From Amycolatopsis jiangsuensis (GTDB lineage: Bacteria; Actinomycetota; Actinomycetes; Mycobacteriales; Pseudonocardiaceae): 64,000 nucleotides of DNA. The notes under the pieces are model-generated. The model worked only from the letters and a program-made list of their open reading frames with translations. It made no database searches and was not told the DNA's origin. Positions 8,769 through 16,923 of this stretch are shown in pieces. The position numbers and the translations under genes were made by a program. How positions within the stretch are numbered: position 1 is the first letter of the stretch; each line of letters starts with the position of its first letter. The stretch spans positions 2,108,001 to 2,172,000 of the forward strand of contig NZ_JACHMG010000001.1 of the NCBI RefSeq assembly GCF_014204865.1. The letters run 5' to 3'.

Positions 8769-9788
8769 TCACGGCCGAGCGAAGACCGGCTTGCCCGGCG
8801 GCGGGTCCAGCAGCACCTCGACCGCGTCCTCGTAGCCGAACGGGCCCGCCAGTACCGGCGCCGGGTCGAGGGTTCCGTCCTCGACGAGCCGCAGCACGCC
8901 GGGAACGTGCGGACTGGCGTGCGGCGGCCCGACGACGAGCGTGATTCCCGTGCCGTACAACGAGAAGTACGGCAGCCGAGGCTCTCCGAAGTAGACAGAC
9001 CGGATCACGCACGTCCCGCCCGGACGTGTGGACAGCAAGGCGCACCGGAAGCCCGCGCTCGCGGCCGAAGCGTCCACGACCAGGTCGAAAGGGCCGTCGA
9101 GCCGGTCGGGGTAAGCGTCGGCCGCGATGACAGTCGCCCCGGCCGCGGCGGCCTGGGCGCACCGGGCTTCGTCGACGTCGAGGTAGGTGACGCTGCCCGC
9201 GCCCAGCGCGACGGCGCTCAGGACGACCAGCAGCCCGAGGCTGGCCGTCCCGCCGACCACGAGCACGTCGGCGCCTGGCTGAGCGTCGAGAGTCGGCCGA
9301 ACGGCCTGGAAGGCGTCGGTGAGATTATCGGAAGCCGAGGCGGCCACGACCGGATCGACGCCCCGCGGAAGCGGAGTGAGGTTGTACGAGGCCCACGGCA
9401 CCCGCACCAGCTCGTCGAACAACCCGCCCCAGAGCCCGCCGGCGCTCGTGCCGTAGGACGCCAGGCGCGGCACCGAACCGCAGGCACCGGGCAGGTCGCG
9501 CCGACAGTTCTCGCACGTGCCGCAGCTGATGTGCCACGGGATGACCACCCGCTGGCCGACCCGCAGCGGAGAATCGTCGCCGGCCAGGTCGACGATCTCG
9601 CCGACCGCCTCGTGCCCGAGCGCGAACGGGGTGGCGAACGGCGCGGGCGACACCACGAGCCGGCGGTCGAGATCGCAGGCGGACGAGGCTATCGGCCGCA
9701 CCAGCGCGTCCCCGGGCGCGGTCAGGCGAGGCGCGGGCCGGTCCTGCCACTCCAGGCCGCGCGGGCCGCTGACGACGAGGCTCTGCAT
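8769..9788 (-). CDS. zinc-dependent alcohol dehydrogenase (MDR superfamily)
   Basis: The 339-residue protein is a medium-chain dehydrogenase. Cys in SSACDLDRR and the GHEAVGEI motif supply catalytic zinc ligands. A structural-zinc-like loop with Cys residues reads SCGTCENCRRDLPGAC. The Rossmann fold VVGGTASLGLLVV binds NAD(P). Such enzymes oxidise an alcohol or reduce the matching carbonyl; the substrate cannot be read. It is divergent from a TetR gene (9856), with a perfect palindrome in the 67-bp gap, so it is probably repressed by that regulator. Confidence 0.85.
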   Translation of the reverse strand: MQSLVVSGPRGLEWQDRPAPRLTAPGDALVRPIASSACDLDRRLVVSPAPFATPFALGHEAVGEIVDLAGDDSPLRVGQRVVIPWHISCGTCENCRRDLPGACGSVPRLASYGTSAGGLWGGLFDELVRVPWASYNLTPLPRGVDPVVAASASDNLTDAFQAVRPTLDAQPGADVLVVGGTASLGLLVVLSAVALGAGSVTYLDVDEARCAQAAAAGATVIAADAYPDRLDGPFDLVVDASAASAGFRCALLSTRPGGTCVIRSVYFGEPRLPYFSLYGTGITLVVGPPHASPHVPGVLRLVEDGTLDPAPVLAGPFGYEDAVEVLLDPPPGKPVFARP

Positions 9789-9806
9789 GACGTGCTCCTT
9801 AGACGA

Positions 9807-9822
9807 CTCTCTCTAGAGAGAG
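9807..9822. promoter_or_regulatory. 16-bp perfect palindrome, likely TetR operator
   Basis: CTCTCTCTAGAGAGAG is perfectly self-complementary. It lies in the 67-bp gap between the alcohol dehydrogenase and the divergent TetR gene, about 19 bp upstream of the dehydrogenase start. Position and symmetry fit an operator for the adjacent TetR regulator. Confidence 0.65.
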
Positions 9823-9855
9823 AACTCTAGAAGGCGCGTTCGGTATCGTCAACCC

Positions 9856-10434
9856 ATGCCACGCCTCGTGCACGACACGTCGACGATCCTCGACGCGGCC
9901 GCCCGGCTGCTCGCCGCGGGCAGCGCCGACGCGATCACCATCGCCGGCGTGATCAGGGAAGCCGCCGTGTCGAGCGGCTCCGTCTACCACCGGTTCCCCA
10001 ACCGCGCGGCCCTGCTGGCCGCGGTCTGGAACCGGGCCGTGCGGAGCTTCCACGCGGAGCTGTACCCGCTCTTCGACGCCGAGCCGGTGGCCGCGGCGGT
10101 CGCGCTCGGGCGCCGGACCGTGTCCTGGTGCCGCACCCACCCGGCCGACGCGCGGGTGCTGCTGGCCGGTCTCGGCTCCTTCGACCCCGCGGCCTGGCCC
10201 GCGGAAAGCCGGGAAGCGCGAGAGACCGACCAGGCCGACTGGGACCGGCACATCCGCCGCCTGGTGACCGACTTGAAAGCGGCGACCGGGCGGGGCACGG
10301 CGGAGATCCTGCTGATCGTGGTCGATCTGCCCTACGCCGCCGCACGCCGGTACCTGAGCGCCGACCGCGAAATCCCGGCGGCCCTGGAAGACATCGTCGA
10401 GCGCGCCATCCGGGCGGCGCTCACCGCGGACTAG
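9856..10434 (+). CDS. TetR/AcrR-family regulator
   Basis: The 192-residue protein has an N-terminal helix-turn-helix at about residues 10-55, with ASSGSVYHRFPNR-like recognition sequence (actual AVSSGSVYHRFPNRAAL). The C-terminal half is a helical ligand domain with no readable specificity. The start ATG at 9856 gives MPRLVHDTSTILDAA. It is divergent from the alcohol dehydrogenase gene with a palindrome between them, and convergent with the MarR gene 18 bp downstream. Probable role: autoregulated repressor of the dehydrogenase. Confidence 0.85.
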   Translation: MPRLVHDTSTILDAAARLLAAGSADAITIAGVIREAAVSSGSVYHRFPNRAALLAAVWNRAVRSFHAELYPLFDAEPVAAAVALGRRTVSWCRTHPADARVLLAGLGSFDPAAWPAESREARETDQADWDRHIRRLVTDLKAATGRGTAEILLIVVDLPYAAARRYLSADREIPAALEDIVERAIRAALTAD

Positions 10435-10452
10435 CCCGGCGGCGACCGGACG

Positions 10453-10923
10453 TCAGCCGTCCCCGCCGCACCGGCGGGGAGGCGGGGTGGCGGCACTTCC
10501 GTTGAACTTCGCCAGCAGCTCGGCGAACGCGCGGATCTCGGCGTCCGCCCACGAGCCGAGCAACCGGTCCAGCCGCCGCCGTCGGGCCACACCGACCTCT
10601 TCCACCCGGCGGCGTCCCGCCTCGGTCAACTGCACCAGGTACGCCCGCCCGTCGTCCGGTGCCCCGACCCGCTCGATCAACCCCAGCTCCTCCAGGTGCT
10701 GGAGCTGGCGCGAGATCGTCGGCGCCGTCACGCCGACGTGACACGCGAGCTCGGTCGGGCGGCGCGGGCCGCGCTCCGCCAGGTGGGCCAGCAGGCGGTA
10801 CGCCGCGACCTTGAGGTCCGGGTGCACCTCCCGGCCGAGTCGCCCCAGCGCCGCCCGGTCCTGGCGGACGAAGACGGCGAACTCGCGTTCGAGGCCGGTG
10901 ATCGTCTCCTCGTCGAGGGTCAT
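10453..10923 (-). CDS. MarR-family transcriptional regulator
   Basis: The 156-residue protein has a winged helix: LACHVGVTAPTISRQLQHLEELGLIERV is followed by the wing DDGRAYLVQLTEAG. The start ATG at 10921-10923 overlaps the stop of the MFS exporter gene by 4 bp, which indicates translational coupling and one operon (hydrolase, MFS, MarR). A much longer minus-strand open frame fuses upstream sequence to this gene, but that part is an out-of-frame shadow of the MFS gene. MarR next to a DHA2 exporter usually means drug-responsive control. Confidence 0.85.
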   Translation of the reverse strand: MTLDEETITGLEREFAVFVRQDRAALGRLGREVHPDLKVAAYRLLAHLAERGPRRPTELACHVGVTAPTISRQLQHLEELGLIERVGAPDDGRAYLVQLTEAGRRRVEEVGVARRRRLDRLLGSWADAEIRAFAELLAKFNGSAATPPPRRCGGDG

Positions 10924-12440
10924 CGCGAACCCTCGGCGTTGGTCGTCCGGAGCGGCACTTCCCGGATGAACAGCACGCACACGAGCGCGACCAGCGCCAG
11001 CGGCACGGCGTATTGGAAGAGGGTGCCGGTCGCCTGCCCGTAGGCCTCTTCGACCACGGCCCGGACGGGTGCGGGCAGTTCGGCCGGCCGGGACAGGGCG
11101 CCGCCGGCGGCGGAGCCGAGCTTTTCCGCGATGTGGTGGCCGACCTGGCCGGCCAGCACCGCGCCGAGAGCGGACACGCCGATGGTGCCGCCGAGCGTGC
11201 GGAAGAACGACACCGACGAGGTCGCCGCGCCGAGTTCGCGCGGGCTCACCTGGTTCTGGACGGCCAGGACGAGGTTCTGCAGCGTGCTGCCCAGCCCCAG
11301 GCCGAGCAGGGTCATCGCGACGGCCAGCTGCCAGTACGGCGTTTCGCGGTCGGTGAAGCCGAGCAGCGCCAGCCCGGCGGTGATCAGCACGGCGCCGGTG
11401 ACCAGGATCGGCTTCCAGCGGCCGGTGGCGGTGATGATCCGGCCGGCGACGCTGGACGCCAAGGCGAGGCTGAGGATCTGCGGCAGCGCGAGCAGCCCCG
11501 CCACCGTGGGCGACTTGCCTTCGGCCAGCTGGAAGTACTGGCTCAGGTAGGTCGTCGCGGAGTAGAGGGCGACCCCGATCGCGAGGCCCGCCGTGATGGC
11601 CAGCAGCACGGTCCGGGTGCGGAACAGCCACAGCGGCAGCACCGGGGCCGCGGCCCGCCGTTCGACGGCGACGAACGCCAGTGCCAGCAGCAGGGTGCCG
11701 CCGAGCAGGACGGCGGTCGGCCAGGACAGCCAGGCGTACCGGTCGCCGGCGAGCGTCACCCAGATCAGCAGGACCGACGCCGCGGCCGTCAGCAGCGCGG
11801 ACCCGGCCCAGTCGACCTTCACCGAGCCCTTCACGACCGGCAGGTTCAGCGTCTTCTGCAGCATGATCAGCGCGACGACGGCGAACGGCACGCCGACGAA
11901 GAAGCACCAGCGCCAGCCCAGCCAGTCCGTGTCGACGATGAGGCCGCCGATCAGCGGCCCGGCGCTGGTCCCGACCGCGAACACCGCGCCGAAGTAGCCG
12001 GAATACCGCCCGAGTTCCCGCGGCGGGATCATCGTCGCGATGATCACCTGGATCAGCGCCATCAGCCCGCCCGCGCCGATCCCCTGCACGACGCGGGCCG
12101 CGATGAGCAAGCCGGCGTCAGCGGACAGGCCCGACAGCACCGAGCCCACCGTGAAGATGGTCAGGCTGGCCTGGACGAGCAGCTTCTTGCTGACCAGGTC
12201 GGCCAGCTTTCCCCAGACCGGGCTCGACACCGTCGTGGAGAGCAGCGCCGCGGTGATCACCCAGGTGTAGACGCTCTGGCCGGCGTGCAGGTCGGCGACG
12301 ATCGTCGGCAGCGCGTTCGTCACGACGGTCGAGGACAGGATGGCCACGAAGATCCCCAGGTACAGCCCGGACAGGGCCTGCAGGATCTGCTTGTGGGTCA
12401 TCGGCGCGGGAACGGCGCGCGGGAGGGTCTCGGCGGTCAT
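10920..12440 (-). CDS. MFS drug exporter, DHA2 (14-TM, EmrB/QacA-like)
   Basis: The 506-residue membrane protein has about 14 hydrophobic segments. MFS motif A is seen as GKLADLVSKK after TM2, and the DHA2 sequence GPLIGG follows in the fifth segment. Such proteins export drugs or toxic compounds with proton antiport across the cytoplasmic membrane. The start at 12440 (MTAETLPRAV) overlaps the stop of the hydrolase gene by 4 bp. A longer frame to 12599 only adds hydrolase shadow. The gene lies in an operon with an exported hydrolase and a MarR regulator. Confidence 0.88.
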   Translation of the reverse strand: MTAETLPRAVPAPMTHKQILQALSGLYLGIFVAILSSTVVTNALPTIVADLHAGQSVYTWVITAALLSTTVSSPVWGKLADLVSKKLLVQASLTIFTVGSVLSGLSADAGLLIAARVVQGIGAGGLMALIQVIIATMIPPRELGRYSGYFGAVFAVGTSAGPLIGGLIVDTDWLGWRWCFFVGVPFAVVALIMLQKTLNLPVVKGSVKVDWAGSALLTAAASVLLIWVTLAGDRYAWLSWPTAVLLGGTLLLALAFVAVERRAAAPVLPLWLFRTRTVLLAITAGLAIGVALYSATTYLSQYFQLAEGKSPTVAGLLALPQILSLALASSVAGRIITATGRWKPILVTGAVLITAGLALLGFTDRETPYWQLAVAMTLLGLGLGSTLQNLVLAVQNQVSPRELGAATSSVSFFRTLGGTIGVSALGAVLAGQVGHHIAEKLGSAAGGALSRPAELPAPVRAVVEEAYGQATGTLFQYAVPLALVALVCVLFIREVPLRTTNAEGSR

Positions 12441-13210
12441 CGCGCGGCTTGTTCGATGAGCTCGGTGACGGCGTCGGGCCGGCTGAGCATGACCGCGTGG
12501 GAGCCGTCCACCTCGGTGTTGCGGGCGCCGGCCCGGGCGGTCATGAAGCGCTGCACGTCGGGGCTGATCGCGCGGTCCTGGCGCGGGATCAGCGCCCACG
12601 ACGGGATGGCGCGGAACCCTTCGGCGACGCTGGCGTCGGTGACGGCCCTCGTGTTGGCGGGCCTCTGCGTGGTGGCCAGATCGGCCGCGGTGGTGCGGTC
12701 GAGGTCGCCGGCGAAGGCCGCGGGGAACTGCGCCGGGTCGATGACGACCTCGGTGCCGGCCGGGACCTGGGTGGCGATCAGCGGCAGCGGCGTCGACGAC
12801 TTCGCGGCGACCTCGCCGATGGTCTCACCGGCGGCGGGGACGAACCCGGCGATGTAGACGAGCGACTTCACGCCGGTGACCTCCGTGGCGGCGTTGGTGA
12901 TCACCGCGCCGCCGTAGGAGTGGCGGACCAGTACCTTCGGTCCGTCTATCGTGGACAGGTAGCCGGCGACGTACGCGGTGTCGCTCGTCAGCCCCTGCAA
13001 CGGATCGGCGATGGCGCGCACGGGGTAGCCGTCGCGGCGCAGCCGCTCGATGACGGGTGCCCAGCTCGAGGAGTCGGCCCACGCGCCGTGGACGAGGACG
13101 ATGGTCGGCTTCGGGCCGCCGGTGGCGGTGGCCGTGGCCGGTGCGGAAGTGGCGAGCAGGGCGAGGGCCGCGACGCCGGCAACGGCGAGGCGGGAGAAGC
13201 GGAAAAGCAT
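12437..13210 (-). CDS. exported alpha/beta hydrolase with altered nucleophile elbow
   Basis: From the ATG at 13210 the protein has 257 residues. A signal peptide is seen at about residues 1-29 (hydrophobic core AGVAALALLA, then SAPATATAT). The mature part has the alpha/beta-hydrolase oxyanion motif VLVHGAW and a nucleophile region RHSYGG. The normal G-x-S-x-G is changed at its first Gly to Arg (codon CGC). The catalytic Ser and a C-terminal His (DGSHAVML) remain. Homologues of this type (VHGAWADSSSW) include EstC-like esterases and salicylate-esterase-like proteins. It is first in the operon with the MFS exporter and MarR. Confidence 0.82.
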   Translation of the reverse strand: MLFRFSRLAVAGVAALALLATSAPATATATGGPKPTIVLVHGAWADSSSWAPVIERLRRDGYPVRAIADPLQGLTSDTAYVAGYLSTIDGPKVLVRHSYGGAVITNAATEVTGVKSLVYIAGFVPAAGETIGEVAAKSSTPLPLIATQVPAGTEVVIDPAQFPAAFAGDLDRTTAADLATTQRPANTRAVTDASVAEGFRAIPSWALIPRQDRAISPDVQRFMTARAGARNTEVDGSHAVMLSRPDAVTELIEQAAR

Positions 13211-13244
13211 GGCGAAACCCCTTTCGGGGAAAGGAGGGCGTGCC

Positions 13245-13284
13245 GGTGCCCCGCCCCGCCGGATCGCGGCGGGGCCGGGGCACC
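13245..13284 (-). terminator. strong hairpin after FAD oxidoreductase
   Basis: GGTGCCCC and CCCCGCC on the left pair with GGCGGGG and CGGGGCACC on the right, with one bulged base and a 7-base loop. It lies 12 bp past the stop of the FAD oxidoreductase and before the start of the hydrolase, so it should end the DUF308-oxidoreductase transcript. Confidence 0.6.
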
Positions 13285-13296
13285 AGGCCGGGTGGG

Positions 13297-14703
13297 TCAG
13301 CGGCCGTAGGCTTCGAGCAGCCGCAGCCACACCTCGCTGACGGTGGGAAACGCCGGGACCGCGTGCCAGAGCCGGTCGATCGGCACCTCGCCGGTGATCG
13401 CGATGGTCGCCGCGTGGATCATCTCCGCGACATCCGGGCCGACGAGGGTGAAGCCGACGATCACCTTGCGGTCCTCGTCGACGACCATCCGGGCATGCCC
13501 GCGGTAACCCTCGGCGTGCACGGCGGACCCCGCCGTAGCGGCCAAGTCATAATCGACGACCCGGAAGTTCAGCCCGGCCGCCTCGGCCTTGGCCGCGGTC
13601 AGACCGACCGACGCGACTTCCGGGTCGGTGAAGACCACCTGGGGCACCGCGCGCTCGTCGGCGGTGGCCGCGTGCCGCCCCCAGGGCGCGTCGTCGACCG
13701 GCTCACCCTTCGCGCGAGCGACGATGACGTCGCCGACCGCCCGGGCCTGGTACTTGCCCTGGTGCGTCAGCAGCACGCGCCGGTTCACATCACCGGCCGC
13801 GTACAGCCAGTCGTTGACCCGCATCGTGTCGTCGACCGTCAGCCAGGACCCCGGCGTCAAGCCGATGTTCTCCAGCCCGAGGTCCTGGGTATTCGGCGTG
13901 CGGCCGATCGCGACGAGCAGCTCGTCGGCTTCGATCTGCTCGCCGTCGGTGAGCGTGATCGAGACCGTGCCGTCCTCGTTGCGCTTGACGGACCCGGCTT
14001 CGGCACCGACGCGGACCGAGACTCCCTTGTCCTGCAACGAGGCCGCCACCTGCTCACCGACGAACGGCTCTTGCATGTGCAGGACACCGTCGCGGGCCAG
14101 CATCGTCACCGACGATCCCAGCTGGCTGAACGCGGTCGCCATCTCCGAGGCCACCACGCCGCCGCCGATGACGGCGAGCCGGGCCGGGACCTCCTTCGCC
14201 GCGACGGTTTCGCGGCTCGTCCACGGCTTCGCGTCGCGCAGGCCCTCGATGTCCGGGACCAGCGCGCCGCTGCCGGTGGCCACGACGACCGCGTGCCGCG
14301 CGGTCACCGTCGTGGTGGTGCCGTCGGCGGCGGTCACCTCGACGACCCGGTCGCCGGTGATCCGGCCGTGCCCGCGGTGCAACGCGATGCCCGCCGAGTC
14401 GAGCCAGGAGACCTGGCCTTCGTCGTTCCAGTGCGAGGCGAAGTCGTCACGGCGGCCGAGGACAGCGGCCACGTCGAGCTCGCCGGTCACCGCTTCCCGC
14501 GCGCCGGGCACCTGCCGGGCGGCGCGTAGGGCCGCGCCGCTGCGCAGCAGCGCCTTGGTCGGCATGCACGCCCAGTACGAGCACTCGCCCCCGACCAGCT
14601 CCCGCTCGACGATCGCGGCGGTCAGGCCGCCCTGCACCACCCGATCGGCCACGTTCTCCCCGACCGGGCCGGCCCCGATGACGATGACGTCGTAGGTCGA
14701 CAT
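13297..14703 (-). CDS. FAD-dependent pyridine nucleotide-disulfide oxidoreductase
   Basis: The 468-residue protein has an FAD-binding GAGPVG near residue 10. A redox-active CSYWAC pair (Cys41 and Cys46) sits in [13 protein letters not shown], and a second NAD(P)-binding GGGVVASE follows mid-protein. This is the layout of dihydrolipoyl dehydrogenase/mercuric reductase relatives. The C-terminal catalytic-base motif, usually HAHPTLSE, here reads AFPTVSE, so the usual His is missing. It may therefore reduce something other than lipoamide, for example mycothiol-like or quinone substrates. The start lies 1 bp after the stop of the DUF308 membrane protein. Promoter and operators upstream of that gene would control both. 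Confidence 0.85.
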   Translation of the reverse strand: MSTYDVIVIGAGPVGENVADRVVQGGLTAAIVERELVGGECSYWACMPTKALLRSGAALRAARQVPGAREAVTGELDVAAVLGRRDDFASHWNDEGQVSWLDSAGIALHRGHGRITGDRVVEVTAADGTTTTVTARHAVVVATGSGALVPDIEGLRDAKPWTSRETVAAKEVPARLAVIGGGVVASEMATAFSQLGSSVTMLARDGVLHMQEPFVGEQVAASLQDKGVSVRVGAEAGSVKRNEDGTVSITLTDGEQIEADELLVAIGRTPNTQDLGLENIGLTPGSWLTVDDTMRVNDWLYAAGDVNRRVLLTHQGKYQARAVGDVIVARAKGEPVDDAPWGRHAATADERAVPQVVFTDPEVASVGLTAAKAEAAGLNFRVVDYDLAATAGSAVHAEGYRGHARMVVDEDRKVIVGFTLVGPDVAEMIHAATIAITGEVPIDRLWHAVPAFPTVSEVWLRLLEAYGR

Positions 14704-14704
14704 G

Positions 14705-15268
14705 TCAATTCCCCTTCGCGGCGCGGCCGAGCCGGATCGCCGAGACGAGGAAGAAGATGCCGCCGAGGACGGCGTAACCAGCTACCCCGGACAGCGCCGG
14801 GTTCGCCGCGGAAGCACTGATCACGAAGTTCGCGCCGGCCAGCACCGAGATGCCACCGCTGAGGATCATCGGCCACTGGCCGCCCATCTTGCGGCGGGAA
14901 ATGCCGACGACCAGCTGGACCAGACCGGCCACGATCGCCCAGGCACCCCACACCCGCAGCACCGCCGGGATGCCCGACGCGGCGGCGACCCCGATGCCGA
15001 TGGCGGCGAGCAGGCTGATCGCCATGTTCACGTAGAGCCCGGTCACCGAACCGGCACCCTTCGCCGACCGAGCGTCCACAATGGCCGAACCCACGTCGAA
15101 GAGCGGGTAGACGACGACCAGGGCGACGCCGACCGCCCCCAGACCCGACTTGGTCGTCAGGAACACCAGGACCGCCCACACGATGGCGAACGCGAACCGC
15201 ACGAAGTACAACCGGCGCAGCGCCGGGGCGAACCCACCTACGGCGGGCGAGTCGACAGTAATCACCAT
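14705..15268 (-). CDS. DUF308/HdeD-like membrane protein
   Basis: The 187-residue protein has about five or six hydrophobic segments and a conserved-looking [15 protein letters not shown] block, followed by [20 protein letters not shown]. It closely resembles the protein at 20560-21126 (same block order, with LRRLYF.RFAFA.VWA at the N-terminus), so the two are paralogues. HdeD-like proteins are integral membrane proteins of unclear, often stress-linked function. ATG at 15268 follows a run with AAGGGATC. The FAD oxidoreductase begins 1 bp after its stop. The promoter shares operators with the second paralogue. Confidence 0.82.
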   Translation of the reverse strand: MVITVDSPAVGGFAPALRRLYFVRFAFAIVWAVLVFLTTKSGLGAVGVALVVVYPLFDVGSAIVDARSAKGAGSVTGLYVNMAISLLAAIGIGVAAASGIPAVLRVWGAWAIVAGLVQLVVGISRRKMGGQWPMILSGGISVLAGANFVISASAANPALSGVAGYAVLGGIFFLVSAIRLGRAAKGN

Positions 15269-15302
15269 GATCCCTTCAAGGCCGCGGGAACCTTCCCCGA
15301 CA

Positions 15303-15372
15303 AGACCGAACGTTCTATCTCATGCCAGCATGACGGGCACGTCACCCGATGTCAAGACAGATCGTTCTATCC
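15303..15372 (-). promoter_or_regulatory. promoter with two GAACGTTC-type operators
   Basis: On the minus strand a -35 TTGACA (15350-15355) and a -10-like CATGCT (15327-15332) are spaced by 17 bp. One operator (GACAGATCGTTCTATC on the plus strand, 15356-15371) abuts the -35. A second (GACCGAACGTTCTATC, 15304-15319) lies around the transcription start. The same layout occurs upstream of 41213 and, with one clear operator, upstream of 21126. It should drive the DUF308 gene and the FAD oxidoreductase. Confidence 0.7.
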
Positions 15373-15425
15373 AGATTCTTACGAACCCATGACCGCAAGG
15401 GGGCCGTCCCTCCACAGCAGACTGA

Positions 15426-15473
15426 CGAAACCTCCGGCCACCGCGCAGAACTTCGCGGTGGCCGGAGGTTTCG
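15426..15473. terminator. 20-bp perfect hairpin
   Basis: Positions 15426-15445 and 15454-15473 are exact reverse complements around the loop CAGAACTT. The stem begins CGAAACCTCC and ends GGAGGTTTCG. It lies between the promoter of the DUF308 operon and the broken MFS gene. A bidirectional transcription terminator is the simplest reading. Confidence 0.65.
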
Positions 15474-15524
15474 CGGGCAGCCGCCAACGGTGTGGCCCGC
15501 CGTCGGCGGCGGTCATCGGGAGGC

Positions 15525-15972
15525 CGGGTCGTGATCAGCGCGACCACCAGCCCTCGGCGCCGGTGACTGGCGTATTCGGAGGTGAGCACCGGCAGGCTGG
15601 CCGCCATCGCGCCCACGGCCGCCCCGTCACCACCCGGCACGCGAGCAGCTGGTCGAAGTCCTGTGCCGCGGCGGCGGCGAGCATGCCCAGCGACGCCAAG
15701 GCGAGACAGCCGAGCGTGAGCCGGCGGCGCCCGACGCGGTCGGCCAGCGGGGCGAGGAAGAGCCCGCCGACGGCCATGCCGGCGAGCCCCCCGCTCAGCA
15801 GCACACCCACCGCCGACGGGAACAGGCCCCACTGCCAGGTGATCGCCGGGCCGGCGAACGACGTGACCAGCAGGTCGAAGCCGTCGATCAGGTTGATGAC
15901 GAGGCAGAGCGCGACCGCTCTCACCTGAGCACGGCTCATCAGTGAGTTCTTGACCTGCTCGAGGACGTTCAC
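15525..15972 (-). pseudogene. truncated aromatic acid:H+ symporter-like MFS gene
   Basis: From GTG at 15972 one frame reads VNVLEQVKNSLMSRAQ, then a TM1 with NLIDGFDLLV, then LAPLADRVGRRRLTLG (MFS motif A). These are hallmarks of the AAHS family, which takes up benzoate-like acids. After CRVVTG, near 15630, the frame is lost. The next residues (GAAVGAM, then SEYASHRRRGLVVALITT) continue in another frame and end near 15530. Only about the first third of the usual 440 residues remains. Confidence 0.75.
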
Positions 15973-16107
15973 GGGAAACCTCGCTTCGTTGCGGCGGTCG
16001 GCGACGTCCCCCGGGAAGACTCTGCATGTAGCGCTCACTCAATAACTTGGGAGACGCGTTGACCAGCGATCGAACCCGGGACGATCCACAGTGGCCGGTT
16101 TCCGTAC

Positions 16108-16923
16108 TCAGTCGGGGTTGATCCACGACACCTGGATCAGCTGCTTGCCCGCCTTGCGGGTCAGCAGGTTGCCCCGGCCCGGTGGCATCGCGCTGGCCTT
16201 GATGTTGCCGACCAGCGCGCCCTCGTCGCGGGAACCGTTCATCACCATGCCCGGCGCCGCGATCTCCTTCAGCTTCCCGATGATCGGGTCATACATCGAC
16301 TTGCTCGCACCACCCGTGCGGCGCACCACCACCAGATGCAACCCAACATCCTTCGCCTGCGGCAGGAAATCGGAAATCTTCCGCAACGGGTTGTTCGTCG
16401 ACGTCGCGACCAGGTCGTAGTCGTCGACCAGGATGAACAACTCCGGGCCCTTCCACCACGACCGCGTCTTCAGCTGCTCCTGCGTCACATCCGGACCCGG
16501 CAGGCGGCGGGTCATCGAGTTGAACACGTCGTTGACCATGCTTTCCAGCTGCGCCGCCGACACCGCATACCCCAGCAGCGAATCCCCCTGGATGAACCCC
16601 AGCATCGTGCGCCGGTAGTCCACCAGCAGGATCAGCGCCTCCTTGGCCGTATACCGCTCGGAGATCCCGCGGGCGATCTGGCGCAGCAGGTTCGTCTTCC
16701 CGGATTCGCCGTCGGCGAAGGCGTAGAAGTGCGGCTCGGCGTTGAAGTCCAGATAGATCGGCTGCAGATCCTCCTCGTTCACCCCGATCGGGACCAGCTT
16801 CGAATCCCGCGCCGAATCGAGCTTGAGCACCTCCTCATAGGTGATCATCTCCGGCAGCAGCCGCACCTGCGGCGCCGCCCGGCCCCGCCACGCACCCTTG
16901 ATCTTCGCCACCGCGTCCGCCAC
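16108..16923 (-). CDS. eccC: C-terminal ATPase domain of EccC, separated by a frameshift
   Basis: The 271-residue frame is the third FtsK/SpoIIIE-like domain of a type VII secretion EccC protein. It has Walker A ADGESGKT at residues 70-77, Walker B LFILVDDYDLV, and ends GKQLIQVSWINPD. It continues directly from the upstream frame (16845-20120), whose last in-family residues are GSSDPETIAAG. The shift is at a run of four C on the plus strand (16923-16926). One more base would restore GVADAVAKIKGAW in frame. GTG at 16923 could start this part separately, giving a split EccCa/EccCb-like arrangement, but a single gene broken by a base loss is the simpler reading. Confidence 0.8.
   Translation of the reverse strand: MADAVAKIKGAWRGRAAPQVRLLPEMITYEEVLKLDSARDSKLVPIGVNEEDLQPIYLDFNAEPHFYAFADGESGKTNLLRQIARGISERYTAKEALILLVDYRRTMLGFIQGDSLLGYAVSAAQLESMVNDVFNSMTRRLPGPDVTQEQLKTRSWWKGPELFILVDDYDLVATSTNNPLRKISDFLPQAKDVGLHLVVVRRTGGASKSMYDPIIGKLKEIAAPGMVMNGSRDEGALVGNIKASAMPPGRGNLLTRKAGKQLIQVSWINPD

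Noticed and set aside
10924..11907. Minus-strand open frame extending the MarR gene upstream
   Set aside because: The extension is an out-of-frame reading of the MFS exporter gene. The MarR start at 10923 has the usual 4-bp overlap.
16040..16085. tRNA-like T-arm sequence (GGTTCGATC on the minus strand)
   Set aside because: No matching acceptor, D or anticodon arms can be folded around it, so it was not called a tRNA.
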